DNA of 64,000 nt from Arthrobacter sp. PAMC25564. GTDB taxonomy: Bacteria > Actinomycetota > Actinomycetes > Actinomycetales > Micrococcaceae. The notes beneath the pieces were generated by a model, which did no database searches, had not been told where the DNA came from, and was given only the letters and a program-made list of their open reading frames with translations. Of this stretch, positions 9,596 through 21,701 are shown in pieces (within the stretch, counting starts at the first letter, position 1; each line of letters starts with the position of its first letter). Location of the stretch: positions 2,790,001-2,854,000 of the forward strand of contig NZ_CP039290.1 of NCBI RefSeq assembly GCF_004798705.1, in the 5' to 3' direction. Position numbers and translations under genes: made by a program.

Positions 9596-10576
9596 TTAGT
9601 CGTCGAGCATTTCAGGCGTCACATTGGCCTCCGTTCCCGGAATTCCCAGGTCCTCGGCCCGCTTGTCCGCCATGGCCAGGAGCCTGCGGATCCGGCCGGC
9701 GATGGCGTCCTTGGTCATCACCGGGTCGGCGAGGCGGCCGAGTTCGTCGAGGCTGGCCTGCTTGTGGGCGACCCGCAGCTCCCCGGCGTATTTAAGGTGG
9801 CCCGGGACGTCGTCGCCGAGGATTTCCAGGGCGCGGTCAACCCGGGCGCCGGCGGCGACGGCGGCCTGCGCGGAGCGGCGCAGGTTGGCGTCATCGAAGT
9901 TCGCCAGCCGGTTCGCCGTGGCCCGGACTTCCTTGCGCATGCGGCGTTCCTCCCAGACCATGAGGGCGTCGTGGGCGCCCATCCGGGTCAGCAGCGCCGC
10001 GATGGTGTCGCCGTCGCGGATCACGACGCGGTCCACTCCCCTGACCTCACGGGCCTTCGCCTGGATGCCAAGGCGGCGGGCCGCGCCGACGAGGGCCAGG
10101 GCGGATTCAGGGCCCGGGCAGGTGACCTCCATGGCGGAGGAGCGGCCGGGCTCGGTGAGGGAACCGTGGACAAGGAACGCGCCCCGCCAGACTGCTTCAG
10201 CGTCGGCGGCGGATCCGTTGACCACCACCGATGGGAGCCCGCGGACGGGACGCCCGCGGGCGTCGAGGAGGCCGGTCTGGCGGGCGAGGGCTTCGCCGTC
10301 GCGCACCACCCGGACGACGTAGCGGCTGCCGCGGCGCAGGCCGCCGCCGGAGACGACGATGATCTCGCTCTGGTGGCCATAGACCTCTGCGATGGCGGCA
10401 CGCAACCGCCGCGCGGTGGAGGCGAGGTCGACTTCGGCCTCGATCACGATCCGGCCGGAGATGATGTGCAGCCCGCCGGCGAAGCGGAGCATGGCCGACA
10501 CTTCTGCCTTGCGGACAGAGGACTTCTTGATATCCAGACGGGAAAGTTCTTCCTTGACTGATGCTGTCAGTGCCAT
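9596..10576 (-). CDS. whiA: WhiA, DNA-binding regulator of cell division/sporulation
   Basis: WhiA is a LAGLIDADG-fold plus helix-turn-helix protein. In Streptomyces it works with WhiB to switch on division genes, and it is conserved in non-sporulating actinobacteria and Firmicutes. The 326-residue product begins [15 protein letters not shown], the family start, with the LAGLIDADG-like half in the first two thirds and the HTH domain ([21 protein letters not shown]) at the C-terminus. ATG 10576 has AGGAAAGG about 6 nt upstream. It is the last gene of rapZ-yvcK-whiA, 10 bp after yvcK. Confidence 0.95.
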   Translation of the reverse strand: MALTASVKEELSRLDIKKSSVRKAEVSAMLRFAGGLHIISGRIVIEAEVDLASTARRLRAAIAEVYGHQSEIIVVSGGGLRRGSRYVVRVVRDGEALARQTGLLDARGRPVRGLPSVVVNGSAADAEAVWRGAFLVHGSLTEPGRSSAMEVTCPGPESALALVGAARRLGIQAKAREVRGVDRVVIRDGDTIAALLTRMGAHDALMVWEERRMRKEVRATANRLANFDDANLRRSAQAAVAAGARVDRALEILGDDVPGHLKYAGELRVAHKQASLDELGRLADPVMTKDAIAGRIRRLLAMADKRAEDLGIPGTEANVTPEMLDD

Positions 10577-10586
10577 GGCACCTTTC

Positions 10587-11606
10587 CTAACTGTTCCCGA
10601 AAATGTCGTGGTACGCCGTTGCCAGACGCAGCGGGTCGTGGACCGGACGTCGACCAGACGCCCCCACTTTACCCAACACCACCTCGGCTCCCAGCATCCC
10701 TGCCACCAGCTTGAAATCGGCGAGGTCCGGCACCGACGCCGGATCCGCCAGGACGACGTCGACCGTGAAGCCCGGCGCATACTCGCGCAGCACGCGCAGA
10801 TGGTCGGCCGCGGTCATGCCCATGGTCTCTTTGGTGTCCGTGGCCAGGTTCATCGTCAGGCAGCGCCGGGCCGCCGTATTGCACAGCGCCTCACGCATCT
10901 CGGGCAGCAGCAGGTGCGGCAGCACGGAGGTGTACCAGGAGCCCGGGCCAAGGATCACCCAGTCGGCCAGTTCGATCGCGGTCAGGGCCTCGATGCATGC
11001 GGGCGCGTCCTCCGGCAGCAGCCTGACGTGCTGCAGGGATCCCGCGACGGCGCACTTCGCCTGTCCGCTGAGGGTCTGCAGCACGGAACTGCCGTCCGGC
11101 GCCGTGACGCTGATCTGGCCCTCGATGGTCAGCGGAGTACTGGACATCGGCAGGACCTCGCCGCGGGCGCCCAGCAGCGCACCGGCCCATTTGAGGCCGG
11201 CCACCGTATCCCCGAGCAGTTCCCACAGGGTGACGATCAGCAGGTTCCCCATGGCATGCTCATCGAGGGACCCGCCACGGCCTTTGCCCGGCTTGAAGCG
11301 GTGCTGCATAACATCGCGCCAGGTGCGGCCCCAGTCGGTGTCGTCGCACAACGCCGACAGCGCCATCCGCAGGTCTCCGGGCGGGAGGACACCATACTCT
11401 TCCCGGAGCCGGCCGGACGAGCCGCCGTCGTCCGCCACCGTGACGATGGCGGTCAGTTCGGAGGTGAGCAGGCGCAGCGCGGACAGCGAGGCGGAGAGGC
11501 CGTGGCCGCCGCCGAGGGCAACGACCGAGGGGCCCTTGTCCTGCTGGCTGGCGAATGCCGCGCTGGCCGGCGGCACCAGGGGCATCGGGCCGGTGAGGAG
11601 TGCCAT
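10587..11606 (-). CDS. yvcK: YvcK/CofD-like gluconeogenesis factor
   Basis: The YvcK family is related to CofD (LPPG:FO 2-phospho-L-lactate transferase), binds UDP-sugars in Bacillus and influences carbon metabolism and cell-wall homeostasis. The 339-residue product contains [18 protein letters not shown] (about residues 28-45) followed by [13 protein letters not shown], the family nucleotide-binding signature. Its ATG at 11606 overlaps the rapZ stop by 1 bp (TAATG), showing tight coupling. The adjacent whiA and rapZ make the classic three-gene block, and this context separates it from true CofD of coenzyme F420 synthesis. Confidence 0.93.
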   Translation of the reverse strand: MALLTGPMPLVPPASAAFASQQDKGPSVVALGGGHGLSASLSALRLLTSELTAIVTVADDGGSSGRLREEYGVLPPGDLRMALSALCDDTDWGRTWRDVMQHRFKPGKGRGGSLDEHAMGNLLIVTLWELLGDTVAGLKWAGALLGARGEVLPMSSTPLTIEGQISVTAPDGSSVLQTLSGQAKCAVAGSLQHVRLLPEDAPACIEALTAIELADWVILGPGSWYTSVLPHLLLPEMREALCNTAARRCLTMNLATDTKETMGMTAADHLRVLREYAPGFTVDVVLADPASVPDLADFKLVAGMLGAEVVLGKVGASGRRPVHDPLRLATAYHDIFGNS

Positions 11607-12487
11607 TATTCGCGGCCCAGGTCCCGGTGCGTGGTGGTCACGGTGACGCGCGGGTACTGCGCAAGCCGCCGCGACAGCTCCACGGCAACCGCCACGGAAC
11701 GGTGCTTGCCGCCGGTGCAGCCGACGGCGAGCGTCGCGTAGTGCTTGTTCTCGCGCCGGTAGCCGTCCAGGACGGGTTCAAGCGCCAGGACGTAGCGTTC
11801 CACGAACTCTTTGACGCCCTGGGCCTCCAGCACATAGTCGCTGACATCCTTGTCCAGGCCCGTGTGCGGGCGCAGTTGCGGCACCCAGTGCGGGTTGGGG
11901 ATGAAGCGGGCGTCGGCGACAAAGTTGGCATCCACGGGAAGCCCGTACTTGAACCCGAAGCTCATGACATTGAGCCGCAGCGCCACGGGTCCGGTATCGC
12001 TGAACAGTTCCGTGATGGCGGTCGCGAGACCATGCACGTTCAGTTCGGATGTGTCCAGGACGATGTCCGCGGAGTCCCGGAGCTCGCGCACCAGCTCCCG
12101 CTCGGCCGCGATGCCGTCGAGGATCCGGCCCCCTCCCTGCAAGGGATGGGGCCGCCGGCCCTGTTCGAAGCGGCGGACCAGCACGTCATCGTTGGCGTCC
12201 AGGAACAGCACCCGGAAGGTGACGCCGCTGGCTGCCAGGGCGCGGAGGGCTGTGCGGATGTCAGCGAAGAGCTCCTTGCTACGGACATCCATCACCACCG
12301 CGAGCCTGGACATCGAGTGCGGTGTGCGGGATACCAGCTCCGCCAGTGTGCCCAGCATCTGCGGCGGGAGGTTCTCCACCACGTACCAGCCATGGTCTTC
12401 CAGGGCGTCCGAGGCGGTGCTCCGGCCGGCTCCCGACATCCCCGTCACTACGAGCAGCTCCGCCTCTACGGGCTTGACCGGCGTCAT
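11606..12487 (-). CDS. rapZ: RapZ-family nucleotide-binding protein (YvcJ)
   Basis: RapZ/YvcJ proteins are P-loop nucleotide-binding proteins. The Escherichia coli member is an RNase E adaptor controlling GlmS, whereas the actinobacterial role is not established. The product has a P-loop variant [10 protein letters not shown] (about residues 15-24, Arg where Lys is usual) and the C-terminal CTGGKHRSV block. I choose ATG 12487 (293 residues) because GGAGG lies 8 nt upstream. An in-frame ATG at 12529 would add 14 residues but has no ribosome-binding site. The 216 bp between this start and uvrC contain two copies of CTAGCTAAG, one touching the uvrC stop, and no obvious promoter. Confidence 0.92.
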   Translation of the reverse strand: MTPVKPVEAELLVVTGMSGAGRSTASDALEDHGWYVVENLPPQMLGTLAELVSRTPHSMSRLAVVMDVRSKELFADIRTALRALAASGVTFRVLFLDANDDVLVRRFEQGRRPHPLQGGGRILDGIAAERELVRELRDSADIVLDTSELNVHGLATAITELFSDTGPVALRLNVMSFGFKYGLPVDANFVADARFIPNPHWVPQLRPHTGLDKDVSDYVLEAQGVKEFVERYVLALEPVLDGYRRENKHYATLAVGCTGGKHRSVAVAVELSRRLAQYPRVTVTTTHRDLGRE

Positions 12488-12703
12488 GCTGTCCGCCTCC
12501 GGTCCGGATCCCGCCGTCGAGTCTGCCATCTGTGAAGCCCCGTTTCTGCTGTCCGTTCCAGCTGTGTCTCTTGCTGTGTCTTGGTCTTGGCTCTGTTTTG
12601 CCGCTGTCTGGGGGACGCCGCGCGGTGTCTGCCGCCTCGTTTGGCTGCAGGCACCGCACGGCGTTTCCCAACTCCTAACCCTAGCTAAGATTCCCGGTGC
12701 TAG

Positions 12704-14731
12704 CTAAGTGTCGAGGATTTCCCCGGTGGTCATGTTGATGGCGGGCACGGTGGCGGCTTCGGCGCCGTCGTCCGTGTGGAGGTGCCGGACGATCGCCCCG
12801 GCCAGGGACGGCCCGATCCCCTTGGCCGCGGTCAGTTCCTCGGGAGTCGCCGCCTTGATGTTCCTGAGCGATCCGAACTCGGCCAGCAGGGCCTTCCGCT
12901 TGGACTCACCGAGGCCGGGCACGCCGTCGAGCGCGGACACGGTCATGGCCTTGCCGCGCTTCTGCCGGTGGAAGGAGATGGCGAAGCGGTGGGCCTCGTC
13001 GCGGATGCGCTGCAGCAGGTAGAGCCCGGCCGAGGCGCGTGGCAGGATCACCGGGAAGTCGCTGTCCGGCAGCCAGACTTCCTCGAGACGTTTGGCGAGG
13101 CCGACGACATAGACGTCCTCGATCCCCAGTCCGGCCAGCGCCCGGGCCGCGGCGTTGACCTGCGGCTGGCCGCCGTCCACCACCACGAGGTTCGGCGGGT
13201 AGGCGAATTTCGTCCGCACCGCCGGCGTCGTGGTGTCTTCCACCGCGAGGGCGACGACAGTGGCGCCGGCCGCCGCTGCCGCGGGCCCGGCCTGGCGGCC
13301 GGGCTGCCGGCCCGCGTCGGCCAGGGCCGCCTGGTCGTCCAGGTAATGGCGGAAGCGGCGGGTCAGGACGTCGTGCATGGCCGCGGTGTCGTCGCTGGCC
13401 GCTGCCCCGGTGACGGAAAACTTCCGGTAGTCGGACTTCTTCGGCAACCCGTCCTCAACGACGACCATGGAGCCGACCACGTTGGTGCCCTGGACATGGG
13501 AGATGTCGTAGCATTCGATCCGCAGCAGGGCGACGGGCAGCTCCAGCGCCTCCTGCAACTCCTGGAGGGCCTGGGAACGGACGGTCAGATCGCCGGCGCG
13601 GCGGGTCTTGTGGAGCCGCAGGGCATGCTCGGCGTTCTCCCGGACGGTCGACATCAGGGCGGCCTTGTCGCCGCGCTGCGGCACCCGGACGTCGACCCTG
13701 GCGCCCCGCAGCCCGCTGAGCCATTCCGTGAGTTCGGCCGCGTTGCTGGGTTCGGCCGGGACGAGGACCTCGCGGGGCAGTCTGCCCTGGATCCCGGCCT
13801 CGTCGCCGTAGACCTGCAGAAGCAGATGCTCGACGAGGTCCGGGGTGGTTGAGTCTTCGACCTTTTCCACGACCCAGCCGCGCTGGCCGCGGATCCGGCC
13901 GCCGCGGACGTGGAAGACCTGCACCGCCGCTTCCAGCTCGTCCTCGTGCAGGGCGAAGACGTCTGCGTCGGTGTCCTCGGACAGGACCACTGCGTTGCGT
14001 TCAAAGACCTTCTTCAGCGCGACGATGTCATCCCGGAGCCGGGCTGCCCGTTCGTAGTCGAGCTCCGCGACGGCGGCGGCCATCTCCTTTTCCAGCCTCG
14101 TGACGAAGGGCCTGGCTTCCCCGCCCATGAAGCTGCAGAAGTCTTCCGCCAGGGCGCGGTGGTCCTCGGCCGAGATGCGGCCGACGCAGGGGGCCGCACA
14201 TTTGTCGATGTAGCCGAGCAGGCAGGGGCGGCCGCTGGCTTCGGCCCGTTTCAGCACCCCCGCGCTGCAGCTGCGGACCGGGAAGACGCGCAGCAGGGTG
14301 TCCAGGGTCTCCCGGATGGCGCCGGCGGTGTAGGGGCCGAAGTAGCGGGTGCCCTTCCGGCGTTCGCCGCGCAGGACCTGGACGCGGGGGTACTTCTCCC
14401 CCATTGTCACGGCGAGGTACGGGTAGGTCTTGTCGTCCCGGAACATGACGTTGAACCGGGGCGTGAACTCCTTGATCCAGGTGTATTCGAGCTGGAGGGA
14501 CTCAAGTTCGCTGCCGACGACGGTCCACTCGACGCTGCTGGCCGTGTGGACCATGGCGTAGGTCTTGGGCAGCAGCCCGGAGGGGTTGGCGAAGTAGGAG
14601 TTCAGCCGGGACCGGAGGTTCTTGGCCTTGCCGACATAGATGACCCGCCCATGCGGGTCGCGGAAGCGGTACACGCCCGGATTGGTCGGAATCTCACCCG
14701 TCTGGGGACGGTAACTCGCTGGATCTGCCAC
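12704..14731 (-). CDS. uvrC: UvrABC system protein C (excinuclease subunit)
   Basis: UvrC makes the two incisions of nucleotide excision repair. The 675-residue product has the N-terminal GIY-YIG nuclease (NPGVYRFRD ... [14 protein letters not shown], residues about 18-45), a UVR motif around 215-245 that contacts UvrB, the RNase H-like C-terminal nuclease ([28 protein letters not shown]), and tandem helix-hairpin-helix motifs at the end ([26 protein letters not shown]). It starts at GTG 14731 with no Shine-Dalgarno. A TAGACT hexamer ends 6 nt before the start, so the mRNA is probably leaderless. It lies between plsC and rapZ on the same strand. Confidence 0.97.
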   Translation of the reverse strand: MADPASYRPQTGEIPTNPGVYRFRDPHGRVIYVGKAKNLRSRLNSYFANPSGLLPKTYAMVHTASSVEWTVVGSELESLQLEYTWIKEFTPRFNVMFRDDKTYPYLAVTMGEKYPRVQVLRGERRKGTRYFGPYTAGAIRETLDTLLRVFPVRSCSAGVLKRAEASGRPCLLGYIDKCAAPCVGRISAEDHRALAEDFCSFMGGEARPFVTRLEKEMAAAVAELDYERAARLRDDIVALKKVFERNAVVLSEDTDADVFALHEDELEAAVQVFHVRGGRIRGQRGWVVEKVEDSTTPDLVEHLLLQVYGDEAGIQGRLPREVLVPAEPSNAAELTEWLSGLRGARVDVRVPQRGDKAALMSTVRENAEHALRLHKTRRAGDLTVRSQALQELQEALELPVALLRIECYDISHVQGTNVVGSMVVVEDGLPKKSDYRKFSVTGAAASDDTAAMHDVLTRRFRHYLDDQAALADAGRQPGRQAGPAAAAAGATVVALAVEDTTTPAVRTKFAYPPNLVVVDGGQPQVNAAARALAGLGIEDVYVVGLAKRLEEVWLPDSDFPVILPRASAGLYLLQRIRDEAHRFAISFHRQKRGKAMTVSALDGVPGLGESKRKALLAEFGSLRNIKAATPEELTAAKGIGPSLAGAIVRHLHTDDGAEAATVPAINMTTGEILDT

Positions 14732-14737
14732 GTATCC

Positions 14738-14743
14738 AGTCTA
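14738..14743 (-). promoter_or_regulatory. Putative -10 element for leaderless uvrC
   Basis: On the minus strand TAGACT is followed by 6 nt and then GTG 14731. There is no Shine-Dalgarno, so the transcription start would coincide with the start codon. Confidence 0.6.
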
Positions 14744-14811
14744 CTGAGCATGCCGCGGTGAACCTGACCGGGTGGCGCGGCGGCTGCCCGCCCTGCCGCA
14801 GGCCGTGCGGG

Positions 14812-15480
14812 CTATTCGACGCTCTTGCTCTGGTTGTAGCCGGTGGAGCGTTCCTGGCCTGTCAGCTCCGCGATGGCGTCCATGATGCGGTCGGTGACCT
14901 GGCGGCGTGCCGGCAGCGAGTGGTCCGGGCCGGTCTTCTCGAAGTAGAGCGGTTCGCCCACCTTCATGGTGAAGTGCTGCGGTTTGACGGACTTGCTGTC
15001 CGCCGGCTGCAGGTTCTCGGTCCCGATCAGGCCGACCGGAATCACCGGGGCGCCCGTGGTGAGCGCGAGCCAGCCGACGCCGGTGCGTCCGCGATACAGG
15101 ATGCCGTCCCTGGAGCGCGTGCCTTCGGGGTAGATGCCGATGCCCTTGCCGGCCTCGAGGATCTCCAGCAGGGTCTTCAGTGCCTGGACACTGGCTGCCT
15201 GTTCGCCACGCTCGACCGGGATGGACCCCACGGCTTCGAAGAAGGACTTCATGACCCTGCCCTTGACGCCCCCGGTGGTGAAGTACTCGGCCTTGGCGAA
15301 GAACGCTACGGGACGGGGCATCAGGGCCTGGACAATCACGCTGTCCAGGAAGGAGAGATGGTTCGGCGCCACGATGAACGGGCCTTCCGTAGGCACGTAT
15401 TCCAGGCCGATGACAGTGGGCCGGCAGGTGGAGGAAATGAGCCCGCGGGTGGTCCAGCGGATTGCGTCAAACACTGCCAT
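14812..15480 (-). CDS. plsC: 1-acyl-sn-glycerol-3-phosphate acyltransferase
   Basis: Acylates lysophosphatidic acid in phospholipid synthesis at the cytoplasmic membrane face. The 222-residue product has the acyltransferase HX4D motif in APNHLSFLDS (about residues 37-46) and the substrate-binding PEGTRSRDG block (about 118-126). The start is ATG 15480, overlapping the preceding HAD gene by 14 bp, with GAGG about 9 nt upstream. It may be co-transcribed with the HAD phosphatase. The exact acyl acceptor cannot be read from sequence. Confidence 0.9.
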   Translation of the reverse strand: MAVFDAIRWTTRGLISSTCRPTVIGLEYVPTEGPFIVAPNHLSFLDSVIVQALMPRPVAFFAKAEYFTTGGVKGRVMKSFFEAVGSIPVERGEQAASVQALKTLLEILEAGKGIGIYPEGTRSRDGILYRGRTGVGWLALTTGAPVIPVGLIGTENLQPADSKSVKPQHFTMKVGEPLYFEKTGPDHSLPARRQVTDRIMDAIAELTGQERSTGYNQSKSVE

Positions 15481-16213
15481 CGGTGCGCACCTCGTTCAGG
15501 GCGTCGGCCATCGCGGCGTTGGTGTCCCGGGCATCCGCCCGGACGCCGTCCAGCCTGCTGATGGTCTCGTGCAGGCCCGTCGTGCTGTGCACGATCTCGA
15601 CGGCGCCCGCCTCGCGCAGCTCGCCGTCGAGCGCAAAACCCCAGGCGACGCCGATGCAGTCCAGTCCGTTCGCCGCGGCGCCGGCCACATCCTGGGCGCG
15701 GTCCCCCACCATCACGGCGTACTGCGTGCCGAGATCGCCCAGGGCTGCGGCGACGATGCCGGCTTTGCCCTCCGGGCCATCCGCGGGGCTGGCCTCGTCG
15801 GCGGCGGAGCCGCGGATGGAGCGGAAGCAGGTGTCGATCCCATGGTGTTCCAGCACGATGCGGGCCAGGTATTCGGGCTTCTGGGTGGCGACGGCGATCG
15901 GCCGTCCGGCCTCGGCGTATGACTCCAGCAAGGCCCGGACGCCGGGATAGAGCCGGCTCTGCGCGATCCCGGTGGACAGGTAGTGCGCCCGGTAGATCCG
16001 GATGGCCTCTTCCAGCTGCTCCGCCGGAACGCCGGCGATGTCCAGAAGAGAGTGGCTGAGCTTCGGGCCGATCATCGCGTCCAGCCCGGCCCGGCCTGGC
16101 ACAGCGAGTCCGAGTTCCGTGAGGGCCGCGGCGATTCCGTCCGATATCCCCCGGGCCGGATCGACAAGAGTGCCGTCCAGGTCGAAGATCACGGGCACTG
16201 TTGTATGGGTCAC
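15467..16213 (-). CDS. HAD-family phosphatase, Gph/phosphoglycolate phosphatase-like
   Basis: A haloacid-dehalogenase-type hydrolase of 248 residues with motif I VIFDLDGTLVD at the N-terminus (two catalytic Asp), a helical cap that includes DAMIGPKL, and motif IV VMVGDRAQDVAGA near the C-terminus. This architecture matches Gph-like phosphatases acting on small phosphorylated metabolites; the substrate is not determinable here. The GTG 16213 start has no clear ribosome-binding site. It ends inside plsC (14-bp overlap), so the two are probably one transcription unit. A 58-bp palindrome separates it from uvrA upstream. Confidence 0.85.
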   Translation of the reverse strand: MTHTTVPVIFDLDGTLVDPARGISDGIAAALTELGLAVPGRAGLDAMIGPKLSHSLLDIAGVPAEQLEEAIRIYRAHYLSTGIAQSRLYPGVRALLESYAEAGRPIAVATQKPEYLARIVLEHHGIDTCFRSIRGSAADEASPADGPEGKAGIVAAALGDLGTQYAVMVGDRAQDVAGAAANGLDCIGVAWGFALDGELREAGAVEIVHSTTGLHETISRLDGVRADARDTNAAMADALNEVRTDGSV

Positions 16214-16279
16214 CGGCTTAGTTTCTCACGAGTGCGCGGATGCCAGAAACTCGCATCCGCGCCCTGCTTTTCGTCTGGC

Positions 16280-16337
16280 GACGCGCAAATGTCCTGGCGC
16301 TGCCGGAATTCCGGCAGCGCCAGGGCATTTGCGCGTC
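16280..16337. repeat. 58-bp near-perfect palindrome between uvrA and the HAD gene
   Basis: Two 29-nt arms meet without a spacer at a central GAATTC. Only one position is mismatched (T16292 against G16325, a G-U wobble in plus-strand RNA). It begins 24 nt after the uvrA stop on the minus strand. It can form a long hairpin and could terminate uvrA transcription, but no U-run follows and the symmetry far exceeds a normal terminator. It may be a dispersed palindromic repeat. Confidence 0.85.
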
Positions 16338-16360
16338 ACGGGGCAGACGGCGCGTCGCGG

Positions 16361-19330
<2,970 letters not shown>

Positions 19331-19337
19331 GCTACCA

Positions 19338-19343
19338 ATGCTA
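19338..19343 (-). promoter_or_regulatory. Putative -10 element for leaderless uvrA
   Basis: TAGCAT on the minus strand is followed by 7 nt and then GTG 19330, with no ribosome-binding site. Confidence 0.55.
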
Positions 19344-19356
19344 ATCGAAAATTTCT

Positions 19357-19372
19357 TCGAACAACTATTCCC
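19357..19372 (-). promoter_or_regulatory. Candidate LexA (SOS) operator of uvrA
   Basis: TCGAACA-AC-TATTCCC (plus strand) has one perfect half of the actinobacterial/Bacillus-type SOS box (TCGAACANNTGTTCGA) and a degraded second half. It overlaps the -35 region of the uvrA promoter. Known biology of uvrA as an SOS gene supports this; the second half-site is weak. Confidence 0.5.
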
Positions 19373-19398
19373 GCCGAAGTCTCCACCGGCCGGATCTG

Positions 19399-19791
19399 CT
19401 AGTCGCGGTCATAGGCGGCGGCAAGCAACTGCACGGCCTCGGCGAAGCTGGCACCCTGGGCATTCGCGGCCGCGGCGAAGGCCGCGGCCGCGGCGGACAA
19501 TGAGCTCCAGGCCTCGTCCCGGGCGCAGACAACCGTCCCGTTCCGGCCGCGGGTCACCACGACGCCGGCAGCCTCAAGTTCCTTGTAGGCGCGCGCCACG
19601 GTGTGCGGTGCGACCCCCAGTTCACCGGCCAGGCTGCGGACCGCCGGCAGCCTGGTGCCCGGCGCCAGTGTCCCGTTGTCGGCACGTTCGATGATGTTCA
19701 GGCGGAGCTGTTCGAACAGCGGCACGGAACTGGCCGGGTTGGGCTTCCAGACGCCCGGGAAACGCTCCGTTGAAATCTCGGCGGGGCTCAT
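19399..19791 (-). CDS. GntR-family regulator, YtrA subfamily
   Basis: A 130-residue transcription factor with an N-terminal winged helix-turn-helix ([18 protein letters not shown] ... [31 protein letters not shown]) and only a short C-terminal tail, which is the YtrA layout. YtrA regulators usually repress the ABC transporter operon they belong to. Here the ATG at 19791 overlaps the stop of the upstream ABC gene by 4 bp, making it the third gene of an ABC-ABC-GntR operon. The effector is unknown. Autoregulation would require an operator upstream of the first ABC gene near 23507, where I saw no clear palindrome. Confidence 0.87.
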   Translation of the reverse strand: MSPAEISTERFPGVWKPNPASSVPLFEQLRLNIIERADNGTLAPGTRLPAVRSLAGELGVAPHTVARAYKELEAAGVVVTRGRNGTVVCARDEAWSSLSAAAAAFAAAANAQGASFAEAVQLLAAAYDRD

Positions 19792-21701
19792 TGCTCCGGC
19801 CCCGTGACGCCCTGCGTTTGTTCGCGGCCGGCGAACTGGGCCTCATACAAAGCGGTGTAGCGCCCGCCCCTGGCCATCAGCTGCTGATGGGTCCCGTGTT
19901 CAACGATCCGTCCGTGGTCCATGACAAGAATTAGATCAGCGTCCCGGACCGTGGACAAGCGGTGGGCAATGACGAAGCTTGTGTGACCTTCCCGCAGCCG
20001 TTTCATCGCCTTGCGGATCTGCACCTCGGTGCGGCTGTCCACCGAGCTCGTGGCCTCGTCCAGCACCAGGATGCTGCGTCCGGCCAGCTCGGCCCGGGCG
20101 ATGGAGATGAGCTGGCGCTGGCCGCGGCTCAGCGAGTCGCCGTCGTTGCCGAGCATGGTGGCATAGCCGGCCGGGAGGGACCGGACGAACTGGTCCACAT
20201 GGCTGGCCCGGGCCGCGGCGACGATCTCGGCGTCGGAGGCGCCGGGCCGTCCGTACTCGATGTTGTCCCGGATGGTGCCGGTGAACAGCCACGCATCCTG
20301 CAGCACGGTACCGAAGCGGCTCCTCAGTTCATCCCGGGGCAGCTCCGCGATGTCCGTCCCGTCGACGGTGATCCGGCCGGAGTCCAGTTCGTAGAAGCGC
20401 ATCAGCAGGTTGACGACCGTCGTCTTGCCTGCGCCGGTGTGGCCGACGATCGCCACGGTCTGCCCCGGTTCCACGGCGAAGGAGAGGTTCTCGACCGCCG
20501 GGGAACCCGGGCCGTAGCTGAACGTGACGTGTTCGAAGACGACGTGCCCCGCCACTACCGGCTGCGTCGCGGCGGCGCTGTCCTCCCCCGGGGTCAGGGA
20601 CGGTTCCCGGGAGCTGTGGCGCGCCGTGTTCCGGACCGGGGCCGGGGACGGCTTCGGGACCGGGCGTCGCCCCGGGGCCGTGGCCGGGGTCTCCGGCGGA
20701 ATCTCCGGCGCATCCAGGAAGAAAAAGACGCGCTCGGCCGAGGCCAGGCATGACTGCACCAGGGTCAGCATGCCGCCGATCTGGCCCATCGGCTGGCTGA
20801 AGAGCCGGCTGAACTGGAAGAACGCCTGCAGGCCGCCAATGGTCATGGCACCCGTCGTGACCTGGAGCGCACCCACCACGGCGACGGCGATGTAGTTGAG
20901 GTTGGAAACGAAGACCATAAGCGGCTGCACGGCGCCGGACACATACTGGGCGCGGGCGCTGGCACGGGTGAGCTTGGCGTTGCTTGCCCTGAAACTGGCG
21001 GCCGATGCTTCCTGCCTGCCGAAGGCCTTGATCACCTCGTGTCCGGTGAAGAATTCCTCCAGCTGGGAGTGCAGCTCGCCCGTGCTGCTCCACTGCTCGG
21101 TGAAGTGGGCCTGCGAGCTGCGTGCCACCAGCACGGTGGCCAGGGTCGAGAGCGGCACGGACAGCAGGGCGATCAGCGCCAGGAGCGGCGAGAGCAACAG
21201 CATCATGGCCAGCGCTCCGAGGAGCATCAGGACGGACATGATGAGCTGGTTGAGCAGTTGGTTCAGCGCCTGCGAGATGTTGTCGACGTCGTTGGTGGCC
21301 CTGCTGAGGACCTCCCCGCGGTGCTGTTCGTCAAAATGGCTGGACGGCAGCACGTGCAGTTTCTCCTCGACCGAGGCGCGGAGCCCGTAGCCGATGCGCT
21401 GCACCGCCGTGGCTGTCAGCGAGCCCTGGATCCAGCTGAAGACCGAGGCCCCGAGATACATGACGGAGACCCCCAGCAGCAGGGCGGCCAGCTTCTCCTC
21501 GTCGAAGAAGTCCCCCACCACAGCGGCGACCACGACGTCGGTGGCGTCGCCCAGCACTTTGGGCGCCCCCACGTTGAGTGCCGCGAAGGCACAGGTCGCC
21601 GCGATGACGCCAAGCATCCGCCACTTCGAGGGCCTCAGCAGCCCCAGCAGCCGGACGGCGGCCCGCCACCGGGATGGGCCGCCGTCCCGGGACCGAGTCA
21701 C
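19788..21701 (-). CDS. ABC exporter half-transporter (ATPase-permease), consensus Walker B
   Basis: A 637-residue fused membrane-ATPase subunit of a type IV (MDR-like) exporter. Six transmembrane helices fall in residues 1-320. A proline/serine-rich linker of about 60 residues follows, then the nucleotide-binding domain with Walker A GHTGAGKTT, signature LSRGQRQ (an Arg replaces the usual Gly) and Walker B LVLDEATSSVD with the catalytic Glu. It overlaps the upstream ABC gene by 4 bp and the downstream GntR by 4 bp. The deviating signature complements the deviating Walker B of its partner, as expected in an asymmetric heterodimer. Substrate is unknown; drug or lipid export is typical. Confidence 0.92.
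   Translation of the reverse strand: MTRSRDGGPSRWRAAVRLLGLLRPSKWRMLGVIAATCAFAALNVGAPKVLGDATDVVVAAVVGDFFDEEKLAALLLGVSVMYLGASVFSWIQGSLTATAVQRIGYGLRASVEEKLHVLPSSHFDEQHRGEVLSRATNDVDNISQALNQLLNQLIMSVLMLLGALAMMLLLSPLLALIALLSVPLSTLATVLVARSSQAHFTEQWSSTGELHSQLEEFFTGHEVIKAFGRQEASAASFRASNAKLTRASARAQYVSGAVQPLMVFVSNLNYIAVAVVGALQVTTGAMTIGGLQAFFQFSRLFSQPMGQIGGMLTLVQSCLASAERVFFFLDAPEIPPETPATAPGRRPVPKPSPAPVRNTARHSSREPSLTPGEDSAAATQPVVAGHVVFEHVTFSYGPGSPAVENLSFAVEPGQTVAIVGHTGAGKTTVVNLLMRFYELDSGRITVDGTDIAELPRDELRSRFGTVLQDAWLFTGTIRDNIEYGRPGASDAEIVAAARASHVDQFVRSLPAGYATMLGNDGDSLSRGQRQLISIARAELAGRSILVLDEATSSVDSRTEVQIRKAMKRLREGHTSFVIAHRLSTVRDADLILVMDHGRIVEHGTHQQLMARGGRYTALYEAQFAGREQTQGVTGPEQ

Noticed and set aside
12682..12709. 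Direct repeat CTAGCTAAG x2 near the uvrC stop as an attachment site
   Set aside because: Nine-base repeats 10 bp apart with no mobile genes; probably chance or local duplication.
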